A DNA stretch of 64,000 nucleotides from an uncultured Sinobacteraceae bacterium (GCA_937902995.1 CALEKY010000098.1:1-64000); one strand, 5' to 3'; counted from the first letter of the stretch, positions 35,090 to 44,125 are shown. The notes: a model not told the origin generated them from the letters alone. A program made the numbers and translations.

Positions 35090-35569
35090 TCAACGTACGG
35101 TGTGTTTCATCAGCCGCGATTTCTCGCGCTGCCAGTCGCGATCTTTTTCGCTCGCGCGCTTGTCGTGCGCCTTCTTGCCTTTGGCAAGACCGATGCGCAG
35201 CTTTGCTTTACCGTTCTTCCAATACAGCTCGAGCGGAACGAGCGTATAACCCCTGCGCTCGACGGCACCGATCAAACGGTTCAGCTCCTCTCGATGCAGT
35301 AGGAGTTTGCGTGTGCGAATCGGGTCCGGAATGATGTGAGTAGAGGCGGTCGGCAACGCCGAGATGTGCGCGCCGAACAAGAACGCTTCTCCATTCTTCA
35401 CGAAGACGTAAGCCTCTTTGAGTTGCGCGCGGCCTGCGCGCAGGCTCTTGACCTCCCAGCCCTGCAGGGCGAGGCCGGCTTCGTAGGTTTCCTCGATGAA
35501 ATAGTCGTGCCGCGCCTTGCGGTTCTCGGCGATCAGAGGGTTGTCGCTGGCGGGCTTTTTCTTGCTCAT
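35090..35569 (-). CDS. smpB: SsrA-binding protein SmpB
   Basis: SmpB binds tmRNA and brings it to stalled ribosomes. The 159-residue product (ATG 35569) has the family text NRKARHDYFIEETYEAGLALQGWEVKSLRAGRAQL, an RKLLLHREELNRLIGAVERRGYTLVPLELYW stretch and the basic tail GKKAHDKRASEKDRDWQREKSRLMK. In-frame upstream sequence lacks similarity. It is divergent from ratA, the usual neighbour. Confidence 0.97.
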   Translation of the reverse strand: MSKKKPASDNPLIAENRKARHDYFIEETYEAGLALQGWEVKSLRAGRAQLKEAYVFVKNGEAFLFGAHISALPTASTHIIPDPIRTRKLLLHREELNRLIGAVERRGYTLVPLELYWKNGKAKLRIGLAKGKKAHDKRASEKDRDWQREKSRLMKHTVR

Positions 35570-35681
35570 AAGGGGTGCGGATTGTAGCGGGTTCGGCTCG
35601 GTCGCATGCGATCGGGTGGACGCTATCCGTTGAGAACGTGACAATGCTGCCCGCCCGTTTGCAGGTCTCTGCCGATTTCAG

Positions 35682-36113
35682 ATGCGTCAAGTCGACCGAA
35701 CTGCCTTGGTTCCCTATGCACCGGCGCAGATGTTCGCCTTGGTTGCGGACATCGAGCGCTATCCCGAGTTCGTGCCGTCGGTCGTCGGCGCGCGCGTGTT
35801 GAAGCGCGAGGAGAACGTCATCGTCGGGCAACTCGAAATGGAGCGGGCGGGGATCCGCGAGAAGTTCACGACACGCAACCAATTGGAGGCACCGTCGCGC
35901 ATGACGCTCGAGCTCGTCGACGGACCCTTCCGTCTCCTGGACGGAGAATGGACGTTCGTTCCGCTTGCGGACCGGGGAACGAAGATCCGACTCTCGCTTC
36001 GATTCGAATTCACGAACCCGGTGACGGCGATGCTGCTCTCGCGCTCGTTCGAGAAAAGCTGCGCAGAAATGGTCGATGCATTCGTGGCGCGTGCTCGCGC
36101 GATCTATGCCTGA
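35682..36113 (+). CDS. ratA: RatA / COQ10-type START-domain protein
   Basis: The 143-residue protein has the polyketide cyclase/START fold of RatA and Coq10: YAPAQMFALVADIERYPEFVPSVVGARV, TRNQLEAPSRMTLELVDGPFRLLDGEWTF and SFEKSCAEMVDAFVARA. Members bind ubiquinone or hydrophobic ligands; a toxin role blocking 70S assembly was claimed for the E. coli protein. Divergent from smpB and overlapping rnfH by 8 bases, as in many gammaproteobacteria. Confidence 0.92.
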   Translation: MRQVDRTALVPYAPAQMFALVADIERYPEFVPSVVGARVLKREENVIVGQLEMERAGIREKFTTRNQLEAPSRMTLELVDGPFRLLDGEWTFVPLADRGTKIRLSLRFEFTNPVTAMLLSRSFEKSCAEMVDAFVARARAIYA

Positions 36114-36396
36114 GTCGGTATCGATTTCGGTGATCTACGCGCTGCCGGAAACGCAAGCGCTCGTACGGCTCGATGTGTCGCCGGGAACGACGGTCGAGCA
36201 GGCGGTCGAGCTATCCAAACTCGCCGATCGATTCCCCGAGATCCGCTCGATTCCGCTTCAATGCGCCGTGTTCGGACGTCACGTGCCGTTGAGTTATGCG
36301 GTGCAGGACGGAGATCGCATTGAAGTGCTCCGACCGTTGCGTATCGATCCGAAGGAGCAACGGCGCCGTGCGGCAGCGCGGGGGCGTGGGCGGTAG
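36106..36396 (+). CDS. rnfH: RnfH family protein
   Basis: The 96-residue product (ATG 36106, inside the end of ratA) has the beta-grasp RnfH pattern VIYALPETQALVRLDVSPGTTVEQAV, RSIPLQCAVFGRHVPLSY and GDRIEVLRPLRIDPKEQRRRAA. Function is not settled (an antitoxin role, RatB, has been proposed from the gene pairing). The stop codon TAG runs straight into a purine heptad array. Confidence 0.9.
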   Translation: MPESVSISVIYALPETQALVRLDVSPGTTVEQAVELSKLADRFPEIRSIPLQCAVFGRHVPLSYAVQDGDRIEVLRPLRIDPKEQRRRAAARGRGR

Positions 36397-36475
36397 GGAA
36401 GGGGTAGGGAAGGAGGGAAGAAGGGAATAAGGGAAAAGGGAAAGGGGAAAAGGGAAAAAGGGAAAGGGGAAAGAG
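36396..36475 (+). repeat. Heptad array D, GGGAAAA-type units, G-quadruplex pattern
   Basis: From the last base of the rnfH stop codon, runs of GGG recur every 7 bases (sometimes 8 or fewer), separated mostly by A: units such as AGGGAAA, AGGGAAA, GGGGAAA, AGGGAAA at 36430-36457. Four or more GGG runs with 3-5 base loops fit the standard G-quadruplex rule on the transcript strand. The array ends just before bamE (opposite strand). Confidence 0.8.
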
Positions 36476-36509
36476 ATCCGCGAGCTTCGAGTTCTTCGGT
36501 TAAGCGGCT

Positions 36510-36860
36510 TTATGAGTTGGCGTTGTTGCCCATCTCCGCTCTTTCGATGCGGGTCACGCGGTCGTCTTCGAAGAACACGATGAAGTGACGGCGGGCGGGC
36601 TTCGAGGCGCGGCCGTGCTTGAAGTAGAACACGTAGTCCCAACGGGAATTGTTGAATGGGTCTGCGACCATCGGCGTGCCGAGCAAAGAACGGACTTGCG
36701 CACGCGTCATTCCGACAGTTACGCGGTCGACGTCTTTCGCCTCGAGAAAATTTCCCTGCTGGATGTTGATGCGATAGACGCATCCCGACGTCGCAATACA
36801 AAGCCCGATCAGCAGTCCTAAAAGGCGTACGCGTGTCAGTAGGCTGCGAATCGAATGCAT
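36510..36860 (-). CDS. bamE: Outer membrane protein assembly factor BamE
   Basis: BamE is a lipoprotein of the BAM complex that inserts beta-barrels. From ATG 36860 the product is 116 residues with a lipoprotein signal ending ATSGC and the family text VYRINIQQGNFLEAKDVDRVTVGMTRAQVRSLLGTPMVADPFNNSRWDYVFYF. There is no clear ribosome site before this ATG; in-frame ATG codons upstream (36908-36917) give an overlong leader. It is divergent from fur, the standard arrangement. Confidence 0.93.
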   Translation of the reverse strand: MHSIRSLLTRVRLLGLLIGLCIATSGCVYRINIQQGNFLEAKDVDRVTVGMTRAQVRSLLGTPMVADPFNNSRWDYVFYFKHGRASKPARRHFIVFFEDDRVTRIERAEMGNNANS

Positions 36861-36958
36861 AGGAGTGAGCAAATTCGTTGGGTTGTGCAGGGTTTGACGG
36901 CGGGGCATCATAGCCAAATCCGGCGAGCGCTGCAGCGATGGAGACGAGGAGAGTAGCC

Positions 36959-37420
36959 TTGGAAACGAACGATCTGCGCAAGGCGGGACTCAAGGTCACG
37001 TTGCCGCGCATGAAGATCCTCGAGATCTTGGGCAAGGCCACGCCCCGGCACATGAGTGCTGAAGATATCTACAAGCATTTGCTCGAGTCTCACGAGGATA
37101 TCGGGCTTGCGACGGTGTATCGCGTGCTCACGCAGTTCGAGGCGGCCGGGCTGGTCACACGCCATCATTTCGAGGGCACGACGGCTGTCTTCGAGCTGAA
37201 CGAGGGTCAGCATCACGACCACATCGTGTGTCTCGACTGCGGGAAAGTCGAAGAGTTCATGGACGCCGGTATCGAAGAGCGACAACGCATCATTTCCAAC
37301 AAAATGCAGTTCGAGCTGCAGGATCACGCGATGATTCTGTACGGACGTTGCAAGCGCACGAACTGCCCGTCGCGGGAGAAGGGCCGGGCAATCGTGCGGC
37401 GCACTGCGCCGGAGGCTTGA
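36959..37420 (+). CDS. fur: Ferric uptake regulator Fur
   Basis: Fur represses iron-uptake genes when loaded with Fe(II). I chose the TTG at 36959 because GAGGAG sits 7 bases upstream and the protein then begins ETNDLRKAGLKVTLPRMKIL, aligned with known Fur starts; ATG 36938 would add seven residues. The 153-residue product has the winged helix (ATVYRVLTQFEAAGLV), the HHDH metal site, and CxxC pairs (CLDCG, CKRTNC). It is divergent from bamE and convergent with recN. Confidence 0.95.
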   Translation: METNDLRKAGLKVTLPRMKILEILGKATPRHMSAEDIYKHLLESHEDIGLATVYRVLTQFEAAGLVTRHHFEGTTAVFELNEGQHHDHIVCLDCGKVEEFMDAGIEERQRIISNKMQFELQDHAMILYGRCKRTNCPSREKGRAIVRRTAPEA

Positions 37421-37458
37421 CCGAGCCTCTCGACCGATTCGCGCTTTGCGAGCTTTCT

Positions 37459-39162
37459 CTAGATGGCTTTCCCGCGCCGTTTCTTTCCCGGGGACGCAGC
37501 GGCACGCAGCATTTCCGTGGCGTGTTCGCGCGCCTTGCTCGTAATGTCGACGCCGCCGAGCATTCGGGCAATTTCCTCGATGCGTTCTTCCGTGGTGAGT
37601 ACCCGCAACGAAGTACGAGTCGACTTGCCATCCGTCAGCTTGGTCACGCGCACATGCGCGTGCGCTTGGCTCGCGACTTGAGGGAGGTGCGTGACGCACA
37701 GCACCTGGGCGCGCTCGCCGAGCGTCCGCAACTGCCGGCCGACAATCTCAGCGACTGCGCCGCCGACGCCGGCATCGACTTCATCGAAGACGAGACACGG
37801 TTGACCGAAGTTTTGCGCCGCCGCGACCTGAATGGCCAGGCTGATGCGCGACAGCTCGCCGCCCGATGCGACCTTCGCCAGCGGACGAAGCGGCTGGCCG
37901 GGATTTGCAGTCACCAGGAATTCGATGTCGTCCGCGCCATGCTGGTTTGCGGACTCGTCCGGTAAGGGCTGAACGGCGATCGAAAACTGACCGCCGGGCA
38001 TCCCAAGTGTCTGCATCAGACTCGTCACGCGTTCGCTCAAAGCTGCTGCCGTACGTTTTCGAGCCGCGCTCAGCTTGGTGCAGGCCGCCTCGAACGCCTT
38101 TCGAGCTGCCGCGAGGCGCTCATCGATCGTTTGCAATGAAGTCTCGAGGCCCTCGAAGACCTTGAGCTCGCGAGAAAGCTCTGCCTGTACGTTCAAGAGC
38201 TCCGTGGGCTCGACGCGATGTTTGCGAGCGAGCCCTTCGATCTCGGCCAAGCGCTGCTCGACCCATTCCTGACGACGAGGGTCGGCATCGAGCGAGGACT
38301 CGTAATGCTCGACCGCCGCAACGGCTTCGCGCAGCCCGATCAGCGATTCATCGAGGAGTCGTGTCGCAGGGGTGAGCGCGGCGTCAAGCTCTTGTAGCTG
38401 GCGCGCGATGTTCAAGGCGCGTGCGACAGTGTGTTCTGCATTGATGCCTTCGGCCTCACGCAGTAGGGCAAGGATTTCGCGAGCACCCGTCGCCAATCTG
38501 CCTCGTTGCGAGAGGCGCTTGCGTTCGGAGGTGAGCTCCTCGATTTCGTTCGGCTGCAACGCCAATGCATTGAGCTCGCCCAAGTGATACTTGAGCAGTT
38601 CGAGGCGCGCTTCTCGGTCTTGCGCGGCGGCAGCCATTCGGTCGCGCTCCTCGCGCAGCGCGCTCATTTCTTTGAAGGCGTTGGCCGTCTGTGTCAGCAA
38701 CTCATCGTGCTCGCCATGGCGATCGAGGAGGGCGCGCTGAGCGACACGGCGCACCAACGATTGATATTCCATTTGACCGTGCACGTCGACGAGCAGCTCG
38801 CCGAGCTGGCGTAGCGCCTGCACGGGCATTGCCTGGCCATTCACGTACGCCCGCGAACGACCATCCGCCGAGATGACACGGCGCAACTGGCATTCGCCGT
38901 CGTGCTCGATCGCTTGCTCGGCAAGCCAGGCGAGGGCTTCGTCGTTCCCGTCGACCGAAAACGTTGCGGCCACTTCCGCGCGGTCGCAGCCATGCCGCAC
39001 GACCTCAGCCCCGGCACGTCCCCCCGCGGCGACCAGTAGGGCATCGACGAGAATCGACTTGCCTGCGCCTGTCTCGCCGGTGAGCACGGTCAATCCGGCG
39101 TCGAGCTCGAGCTCGACCGTGTCGATGATGGCGAAGTCGCGAATCTGAATGTGCGTGAGCAC
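37459..39162 (-). CDS. recN: DNA repair protein RecN
   Basis: RecN is an SMC-like ATPase for double-strand break repair. The GTG at 39162, with AAGGA 9 bases upstream, gives 567 residues beginning LTHIQIRDFAIIDTVELELDAGLTVLTGETGAGKS (Walker A). A central coiled coil (about 160-360) is followed by the ABC signature SGGELSRISLAIQ and Walker B CLVFDEVDAGVGG. It lies 11 bases after nadK on the same strand, the usual pairing. Confidence 0.96.
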   Translation of the reverse strand: MLTHIQIRDFAIIDTVELELDAGLTVLTGETGAGKSILVDALLVAAGGRAGAEVVRHGCDRAEVAATFSVDGNDEALAWLAEQAIEHDGECQLRRVISADGRSRAYVNGQAMPVQALRQLGELLVDVHGQMEYQSLVRRVAQRALLDRHGEHDELLTQTANAFKEMSALREERDRMAAAAQDREARLELLKYHLGELNALALQPNEIEELTSERKRLSQRGRLATGAREILALLREAEGINAEHTVARALNIARQLQELDAALTPATRLLDESLIGLREAVAAVEHYESSLDADPRRQEWVEQRLAEIEGLARKHRVEPTELLNVQAELSRELKVFEGLETSLQTIDERLAAARKAFEAACTKLSAARKRTAAALSERVTSLMQTLGMPGGQFSIAVQPLPDESANQHGADDIEFLVTANPGQPLRPLAKVASGGELSRISLAIQVAAAQNFGQPCLVFDEVDAGVGGAVAEIVGRQLRTLGERAQVLCVTHLPQVASQAHAHVRVTKLTDGKSTRTSLRVLTTEERIEEIARMLGGVDITSKAREHATEMLRAAASPGKKRRGKAI

Positions 39163-39173
39163 TGTGGGATCCT

Positions 39174-40079
39174 TCAGGCGAATTCGTCGGGTGTCTGAAT
39201 GCGATCGCCGCGGCCCCAACGCAGCTTGGAACGCAGAATGCGGTAGTAATCGTGATCGGGTGGATGCAGCAGGGTCACGCTGGATTTCGACCGGCAGATC
39301 ACGAGCCGGTCCCCCGGCCGGAGCTCGCCGAGCGGCATGCCGTCGCAGGTGATCTGAGCGTGCGTGTCGTGTCTCTCGATGAGTCGTACCTCGATCTTGG
39401 AGCTGCCACGAACGACGATCGGGCGATCGGAGAGCGTGTGCGGGCAGATCGGAGCCAGCACGATGGCGTCGAGCTCCGGGTAGAGAATCGGACCGCCGCA
39501 GGAGAGCGCGTAGGCCGTCGACCCTGTGGCCGTGGCGATCACGATCCCGTCGCCGCCGTGCGTATTGACGTACCGGTCATCGATCCAGGTTTCGAAGTCC
39601 AGCATGCGCCCGGTCTGCCACTTTTGAAGCACGACGTCGTTCAGTGCCTCGCCCGTGCGGTCGGGGCTTCCAGGACGTTGGAGAAGCGCCGACAGCATGG
39701 CGCGCGTGTCTTTGACGTAACGTCCGGCCAATACGTCGTCCAATCGATCGCGCACGTCTGCCGGACTAATGTCGGTCAGAAAGCCGAGTCGGCCACGGTT
39801 GACGCCCAGCACGGGGATGCCATGGGGCGTGGCCAGGCGCGCCGCGTGGAGCATGGTTCCGTCGCCGCCCACGGCGACGATGAGATCGGCATGCGCTCCG
39901 AGGTCGACCTCAGAACACCGCTCCACCGGAACAGAGAAGTCGAGCGGCGCCTGCGCTTCGGCAAGGATCTTGCGCCCACGCCCATGCAGGTGGGCGGCGA
40001 GCACCAGCATGGACTCGCTCACCCGTTGATCGCGGGCGTTGCCCACGAGCGCTACGGAATTGAATTTGTCGGCCGACAT
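39174..40079 (-). CDS. nadK: NAD kinase
   Basis: NadK makes NADP from NAD and ATP. The 301-residue product has the GGDGTML motif near residue 70, the NRGRLGFLTDI segment, and the NTHGGDGIVIATATGSTAYALSCGGPIL region that contacts NAD. Length and order match the enteric enzyme. It is cotranscribed with recN and divergent from hrcA. Confidence 0.97.
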   Translation of the reverse strand: MSADKFNSVALVGNARDQRVSESMLVLAAHLHGRGRKILAEAQAPLDFSVPVERCSEVDLGAHADLIVAVGGDGTMLHAARLATPHGIPVLGVNRGRLGFLTDISPADVRDRLDDVLAGRYVKDTRAMLSALLQRPGSPDRTGEALNDVVLQKWQTGRMLDFETWIDDRYVNTHGGDGIVIATATGSTAYALSCGGPILYPELDAIVLAPICPHTLSDRPIVVRGSSKIEVRLIERHDTHAQITCDGMPLGELRPGDRLVICRSKSSVTLLHPPDHDYYRILRSKLRWGRGDRIQTPDEFA

Positions 40080-40115
40080 GGGGCGGTTTTAGCACGCGGA
40101 AGGGTGCGCTGTGCA

Positions 40116-40141
40116 CTTGAATGTACGGCGGCGGACGGCAT
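40116..40141 (+). promoter_or_regulatory. Possible sigma-32 promoter upstream of hrcA
   Basis: CTTGAA (40116-40121) and CGGCAT (40136-40141) are 14 bases apart, a partial match to the heat-shock consensus. A second possibility just downstream is TTGACA at 40153-40158 with a weak -10, whose spacer contains the inverted repeat ACACGG/CCGTGT (40156-40174). Confidence 0.35.
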
Positions 40142-40280
40142 GAGGGGTCTGCTTGACACGGCCATGCTCCGTGTTAGCTTCGTTTATCAGCCATCGCACG
40201 TCCCCTTCAGGGATGAGCAGCATGTCTGATGTTCCAGTAGGGATTCGCGCGAGGTTTGGGTCATCGGCATCGCGATTGTG

Positions 40281-41339
40281 ATGGGTGTGGAATCTGGCGA
40301 AGAGGTTTTGAGCGAACGCGCGCAGCAGCTGCTCAAGCTGCTCATCGAGTCGTACATTCGCGATGGGCAGCCGGTGGGTTCGCGCACGCTTTCGCGGGAT
40401 CTCGGCATGAAGCTGAGCGCCGCGACGATCCGTAACGTCATGGCCGATCTCGAGGAGCTGGGGTTCGTGACCTCGCCTCATACGTCCGCCGGCCGCGTCC
40501 CGACCAACAAAGGGTATCGTTTCTTCGTCGACACACTGCTCAAGTTCAAGCCGCCCGACGAGAGCGAGATCGCCGCAATCCAGTCGCGCCTGGACGAGCA
40601 CGCTGACGATCCGAAGGCGCTGATCGCGACGGCTTCGCAGCTCTTGTCGAATGTCACGCGCTTGGCCGGACTGGTGACGCTGCCTCGTCAGAGTCACGCC
40701 TCGCTCAGCGCGATCGAATTCCTGCCGCTCTCCGAGAATCGCGTGCTGGCGATCATCGTGGTGAACGAGCGCGAGGTGCAGAACCGCATCTTGCAGCTCG
40801 AGCGGTACTACAGCGCCGAAGAGCTGCGCCGGGCTTCGAACTATCTGACCCAGGAGTTTCGCGGGAAGGATCTCAAAGAGGTGCGCGAGCACCTCCTCAA
40901 CCAATTGAAGGAGACGCGCGAGCACCTGAATCAAACGATGCTCGATGCAATCCGATTGGCGCAGCAGGTCGTCACGCCGACGAACGAGCAAAAGATCGAG
41001 TACGTGATGGCTGGTGAGACCAACCTCATGGGTTTCGCCGAGCTGTCGAATGTCGACAAGCTGCGGAGGCTCTTCGAAGCCTTTACGCAGCAGCGGGATA
41101 TTCTCCACCTGCTCGATCAGAGCCTCGGGGCCGAGGGGGTGCAAATCTTCATCGGTCAGGAATCGGGCTACACGATCCTCGATGACTGCAGTATTGTCAC
41201 GGCCCCGTACACGCTGGACCAAGAAGTCGTCGGCGTGCTCGGGGTGATCGGCCCGACGCGGATGGCTTACGAGCGCGTGATACCCATCGTGGATGTCACG
41301 GCAAAGCTCCTAGGGTCGGCGCTCGACGGCCGACACTGA
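40281..41339 (+). CDS. hrcA: Heat-inducible transcription repressor HrcA
   Basis: HrcA represses chaperone operons by binding CIRCE sites. The product (ATG 40281, or GTG 40278) is about 352 residues, with a winged-helix start (RAQQLLKLLIESYIRDGQPVGSRTLSRDLGMKLSAATIRNVMADLEELGFVTSPHTSAGRVPT) and the C-terminal GAF-like region (FIGQESGYTILDDCSIVTAPY, GVIGPTRMAYERVIPIVD). It leads the hrcA-grpE-dnaK-dnaJ operon. No CIRCE inverted repeat is visible upstream of any gene in this operon. Confidence 0.96.
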   Translation: MGVESGEEVLSERAQQLLKLLIESYIRDGQPVGSRTLSRDLGMKLSAATIRNVMADLEELGFVTSPHTSAGRVPTNKGYRFFVDTLLKFKPPDESEIAAIQSRLDEHADDPKALIATASQLLSNVTRLAGLVTLPRQSHASLSAIEFLPLSENRVLAIIVVNEREVQNRILQLERYYSAEELRRASNYLTQEFRGKDLKEVREHLLNQLKETREHLNQTMLDAIRLAQQVVTPTNEQKIEYVMAGETNLMGFAELSNVDKLRRLFEAFTQQRDILHLLDQSLGAEGVQIFIGQESGYTILDDCSIVTAPYTLDQEVVGVLGVIGPTRMAYERVIPIVDVTAKLLGSALDGRH

Positions 41340-41404
41340 GACATTCGTCGCTCGATCCCGCTCTTGAATTCGAGTTACCCGGGCCGCAGATCCCACGACG
41401 CCTT

Positions 41405-41438
41405 GACCTCCCGGCCGTCGGGCCGTGGCGGTCTTTTG
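41405..41438 (+). terminator. Hairpin with T-run between hrcA and grpE
   Basis: GACC...CGGCC and GGCCG...GGTC can pair around a short loop, followed by TTTT. The stem has mismatches. Combined with the possible promoter just upstream (CTTGAAT at 41363, CCGCAGAT at 41384) it could set different levels of hrcA and grpE. Confidence 0.45.
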
Positions 41439-41468
41439 CTTTGAACGAACTGGAGAGCCGCGCAAGTC

Positions 41469-42035
41469 ATGACGATGCCCAACGACCAGAATGCCGCCGA
41501 TTCGGCGACCGGTGCTCCCACTCCGACGCCCGAGGCGACTTCTGAGCAGACTACCGAGGCGAGTTCCGAAATGAATATCGAGGCGCTGAAAGAGGCGCTC
41601 AGTGCCGCGGAGGCTCGAGTCGCGGAACAGCGCGACTTGTACTTGCGAGCGCTGGCCGAGCTGGAGAACGTGCGCAAGCGGGCCGCCCGCGACGTGGAGC
41701 AGGCGCACAAGTTCGCGATCGAGCGGTTCACCAACGACTTGATCGGTGTGAAGGACAGTCTCGAGCTCGGTTTGGCCAGTGAAGCCACCGGAGAGGCGTT
41801 GCGGACCGGAACCGAAGCGACCCTGAAATTACTCGCCAAGGCGTTCGAGCGGGCGGGTGTCGTCGAAATCAATCCCGCCGGCGAGTCGTTCAATCCCGAG
41901 TATCACGAGGCGATGGCGGTACAGCCGTCCGCCGATCAACCGCCGAATACCGTCGCGCAAGTCGTGCAGAAGGGTTATCTGCTGAACGGCCGTTTGTTGC
42001 GTCCCGCACGGGTCATCGTGACGCAAGCGCCCTGA
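41469..42035 (+). CDS. grpE: Nucleotide exchange factor GrpE
   Basis: GrpE releases ADP from DnaK. The 188-residue product has an acidic, Thr/Glu-rich disordered start, a long coiled coil (ALSAAEARVAEQRDLYLRALAELENVRKRAARDVEQAHKFA) and the beta-domain (INPAGESFNPEYHEAMAVQPSA, VVQKGYLLNGRLLRPARVIV). It stands between hrcA and dnaK in the usual order. Confidence 0.97.
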   Translation: MTMPNDQNAADSATGAPTPTPEATSEQTTEASSEMNIEALKEALSAAEARVAEQRDLYLRALAELENVRKRAARDVEQAHKFAIERFTNDLIGVKDSLELGLASEATGEALRTGTEATLKLLAKAFERAGVVEINPAGESFNPEYHEAMAVQPSADQPPNTVAQVVQKGYLLNGRLLRPARVIVTQAP

Positions 42036-42071
42036 CGTCGATGCCGATTACGCTGCCCCGTAAGAAAACAG

Positions 42072-42099
42072 CTTGAAAGGTCCGTCGGGACCCGCATCT
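42072..42099 (+). promoter_or_regulatory. Sigma-32 promoter of dnaK
   Basis: CTTGAAA (42072-42078) is an exact -35 match; after 13 bases CCGCATCT (42092-42099) matches the -10 consensus CCCCATNT at all but one base. It lies 68 bases before the dnaK start, giving dnaK-dnaJ their own heat-shock start inside the operon. Confidence 0.8.
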
Positions 42100-42166
42100 A
42101 GCCCATCAATCAAGGTTTTTCGCAGCTTTCAGATTCAAACGTCTCTCGCAGTAGGAGTTATTGGCC

Positions 42167-44098
42167 ATGAGCAAAGTGATCGGCATCGACCTCGGCACGA
42201 CGAACTCGTGCGTTGCGATCATGGAGGGCGGTAAGCCGCGCGTGATCGAGAACAGCGAAGGCGATCGCACGACGCCATCGATCGTTGCGTTCACGAAGGA
42301 CAACGAGGTCCTCGTCGGACAGTCGGCCAAGCGCCAGGCAGTGACCAATCCGCAGAACACGCTGTTCGCCGTCAAGCGCCTCATCGGGCGCCGCTTCGAC
42401 GACTCCGTCGTACAGAAAGATGTCGGCATGGTCCCCTACAAGATCGTCAAGGCCGATAACGGCGACGCATGGGTGGAAGTGCAGGGCAAGAAGATGGCGC
42501 CTCCGGAGATTTCCGCGCGCGTCCTGCAGAAGATGAAGAAGACCGCGGAAGACTTCCTTGGCACGACCGTGACCGACGCGGTCATCACCGTACCCGCTTA
42601 CTTCAACGACTCTCAGCGTCAAGCGACGAAAGATGCAGGCCGCATCGCGGGCTTGAACGTCAAGCGCATCATCAACGAGCCGACCGCGGCTGCGCTTGCG
42701 TACGGTCTCGACAAGCAAGGCGGCGACCGCAAGATCGTCGTCTACGACCTTGGCGGCGGTACGTTCGACGTCTCGATCATCGAAGTTGCGGACGTCGACG
42801 GTGAGCGGCAGTTCGAAGTGCTCGCCACGAACGGCGATACGTTCCTGGGCGGCGAGGATTTCGACAAGCGCATCATCGACTACATCGCCGAAGAGTTCAA
42901 AAAGGAGAGCGGCGTCGACGTGCGTCGCGACCCGCTGGCAATGCAGCGTCTCAAGGAGGCGGCCGAGAAGGCGAAGATCGAGCTGTCGTCGAGCCAGCAG
43001 ACCGACATCAATCTGCCGTACATCACGGCGGATGCGTCCGGTCCGAAGCACCTGAACGTGAAGCTCACGCGCGCGAAGCTCGAGTCGCTCGTCGAGGACT
43101 TGGTGCAAAGGACGATCGAGCCTTGCCGCACGGCGCTCAAGGATGCCGATCTTTCGATCAAGGATATTTCCGAGGTCATCCTGGTCGGCGGTCAGACGCG
43201 CATGCCCCTCGTGCAGAAGTACGTCAAAGACTTCTTCGGCAAGGAGCCGCGCAAGGACGTCAATCCTGACGAAGCGGTGGCCATCGGCGCCGCGATTCAG
43301 GCCGGCGTGCTTTCGGGCGAAGTCAAAGACGTGTTGCTGCTCGACGTCACTCCGCTGTCGCTCGGTATCGAGACGCTCGGCGGCGTGATGACCAAGCTGA
43401 TCGAGAAGAACACGACGATCCCGACGAAGGCGACGCAAGTGTTCTCCACGGCGGACGACAACCAGAGTGCCGTGACGATCCATGTGCTGCAAGGCGAACG
43501 CCAGCGTGCAGCGGACAACAAGTCGCTCGGCCAGTTCAATCTCGAGGGTATTCCGCCCGCACCGCGCGGCGTGCCGCAGATCGAGGTGACGTTCGACATC
43601 GATGCCAACGGCATCTTGAACGTCTCGGCGCGCGACAAGGCGACGGGCAAGGAACAGAAGATCGTGATCAAGGCGTCCAGCGGTCTCACGGAAGAGGAGA
43701 TCCAGCGCATGGTCAAGGACGCCGAGTCGCACGCGGAGGAAGACCGCAAGTTCCGCGAGCTCGTCGAGTCGCGTAACAAGGCCGATGCCTTGATCCATTC
43801 GACGGAGAAGGCGCTTAAGGAACTGGGCGACAAGGTGTCGCCGAGCGATCGTGCGAACGTCGAGTCGGCACTGTCCGATTTGAAGAGCGTGGCTTCGGGC
43901 GACGACAAGGATGTGATCGATCGGAAGATCGAGGCGCTCGCGAAAGCTTCGGCTTCTTTGGCGCAACAGGCCTACGCTCAGCAGAGCGAAGGTGCTGAAG
44001 CATCCGCTAGCGCAGGTGCTGGCGGTGCGAAGAGCGGCCAGGATGACGTGCTCGATGCCGAGTTCGAGGAAGTGAAAGACAAGAAGAAGGACGCATGA
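42167..44098 (+). CDS. dnaK: Chaperone protein DnaK (Hsp70)
   Basis: DnaK binds exposed hydrophobic peptides in an ATP-controlled cycle. From ATG 42167 (AGGAG 9 bases upstream) the product is 643 residues: nucleotide-binding domain (KVIGIDLGTTNSCVAIM, GDAVITVPAYFNDSQRQAT, YDLGGGTFDVSI), the linker DVLLLDVTPLSLGIET, the substrate-binding domain, the helical lid, and a Gly/Ala-rich tail ending in an EEVKD-like acidic motif before DKKKDA. A TTG two codons earlier is possible. dnaJ follows after 165 bases. Confidence 0.99.
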   Translation: MSKVIGIDLGTTNSCVAIMEGGKPRVIENSEGDRTTPSIVAFTKDNEVLVGQSAKRQAVTNPQNTLFAVKRLIGRRFDDSVVQKDVGMVPYKIVKADNGDAWVEVQGKKMAPPEISARVLQKMKKTAEDFLGTTVTDAVITVPAYFNDSQRQATKDAGRIAGLNVKRIINEPTAAALAYGLDKQGGDRKIVVYDLGGGTFDVSIIEVADVDGERQFEVLATNGDTFLGGEDFDKRIIDYIAEEFKKESGVDVRRDPLAMQRLKEAAEKAKIELSSSQQTDINLPYITADASGPKHLNVKLTRAKLESLVEDLVQRTIEPCRTALKDADLSIKDISEVILVGGQTRMPLVQKYVKDFFGKEPRKDVNPDEAVAIGAAIQAGVLSGEVKDVLLLDVTPLSLGIETLGGVMTKLIEKNTTIPTKATQVFSTADDNQSAVTIHVLQGERQRAADNKSLGQFNLEGIPPAPRGVPQIEVTFDIDANGILNVSARDKATGKEQKIVIKASSGLTEEEIQRMVKDAESHAEEDRKFRELVESRNKADALIHSTEKALKELGDKVSPSDRANVESALSDLKSVASGDDKDVIDRKIEALAKASASLAQQAYAQQSEGAEASASAGAGGAKSGQDDVLDAEFEEVKDKKKDA

Positions 44099-44125
44099 GC
44101 TGCTCGTGACCCGAGATTCGTGAGT

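Noticed and set aside
40089..40107. TTAGCAC near nadK as a CIRCE element
   Set aside because: The right half GAGTGCTAA is missing at the required 9-base spacing; only half of the site matches.
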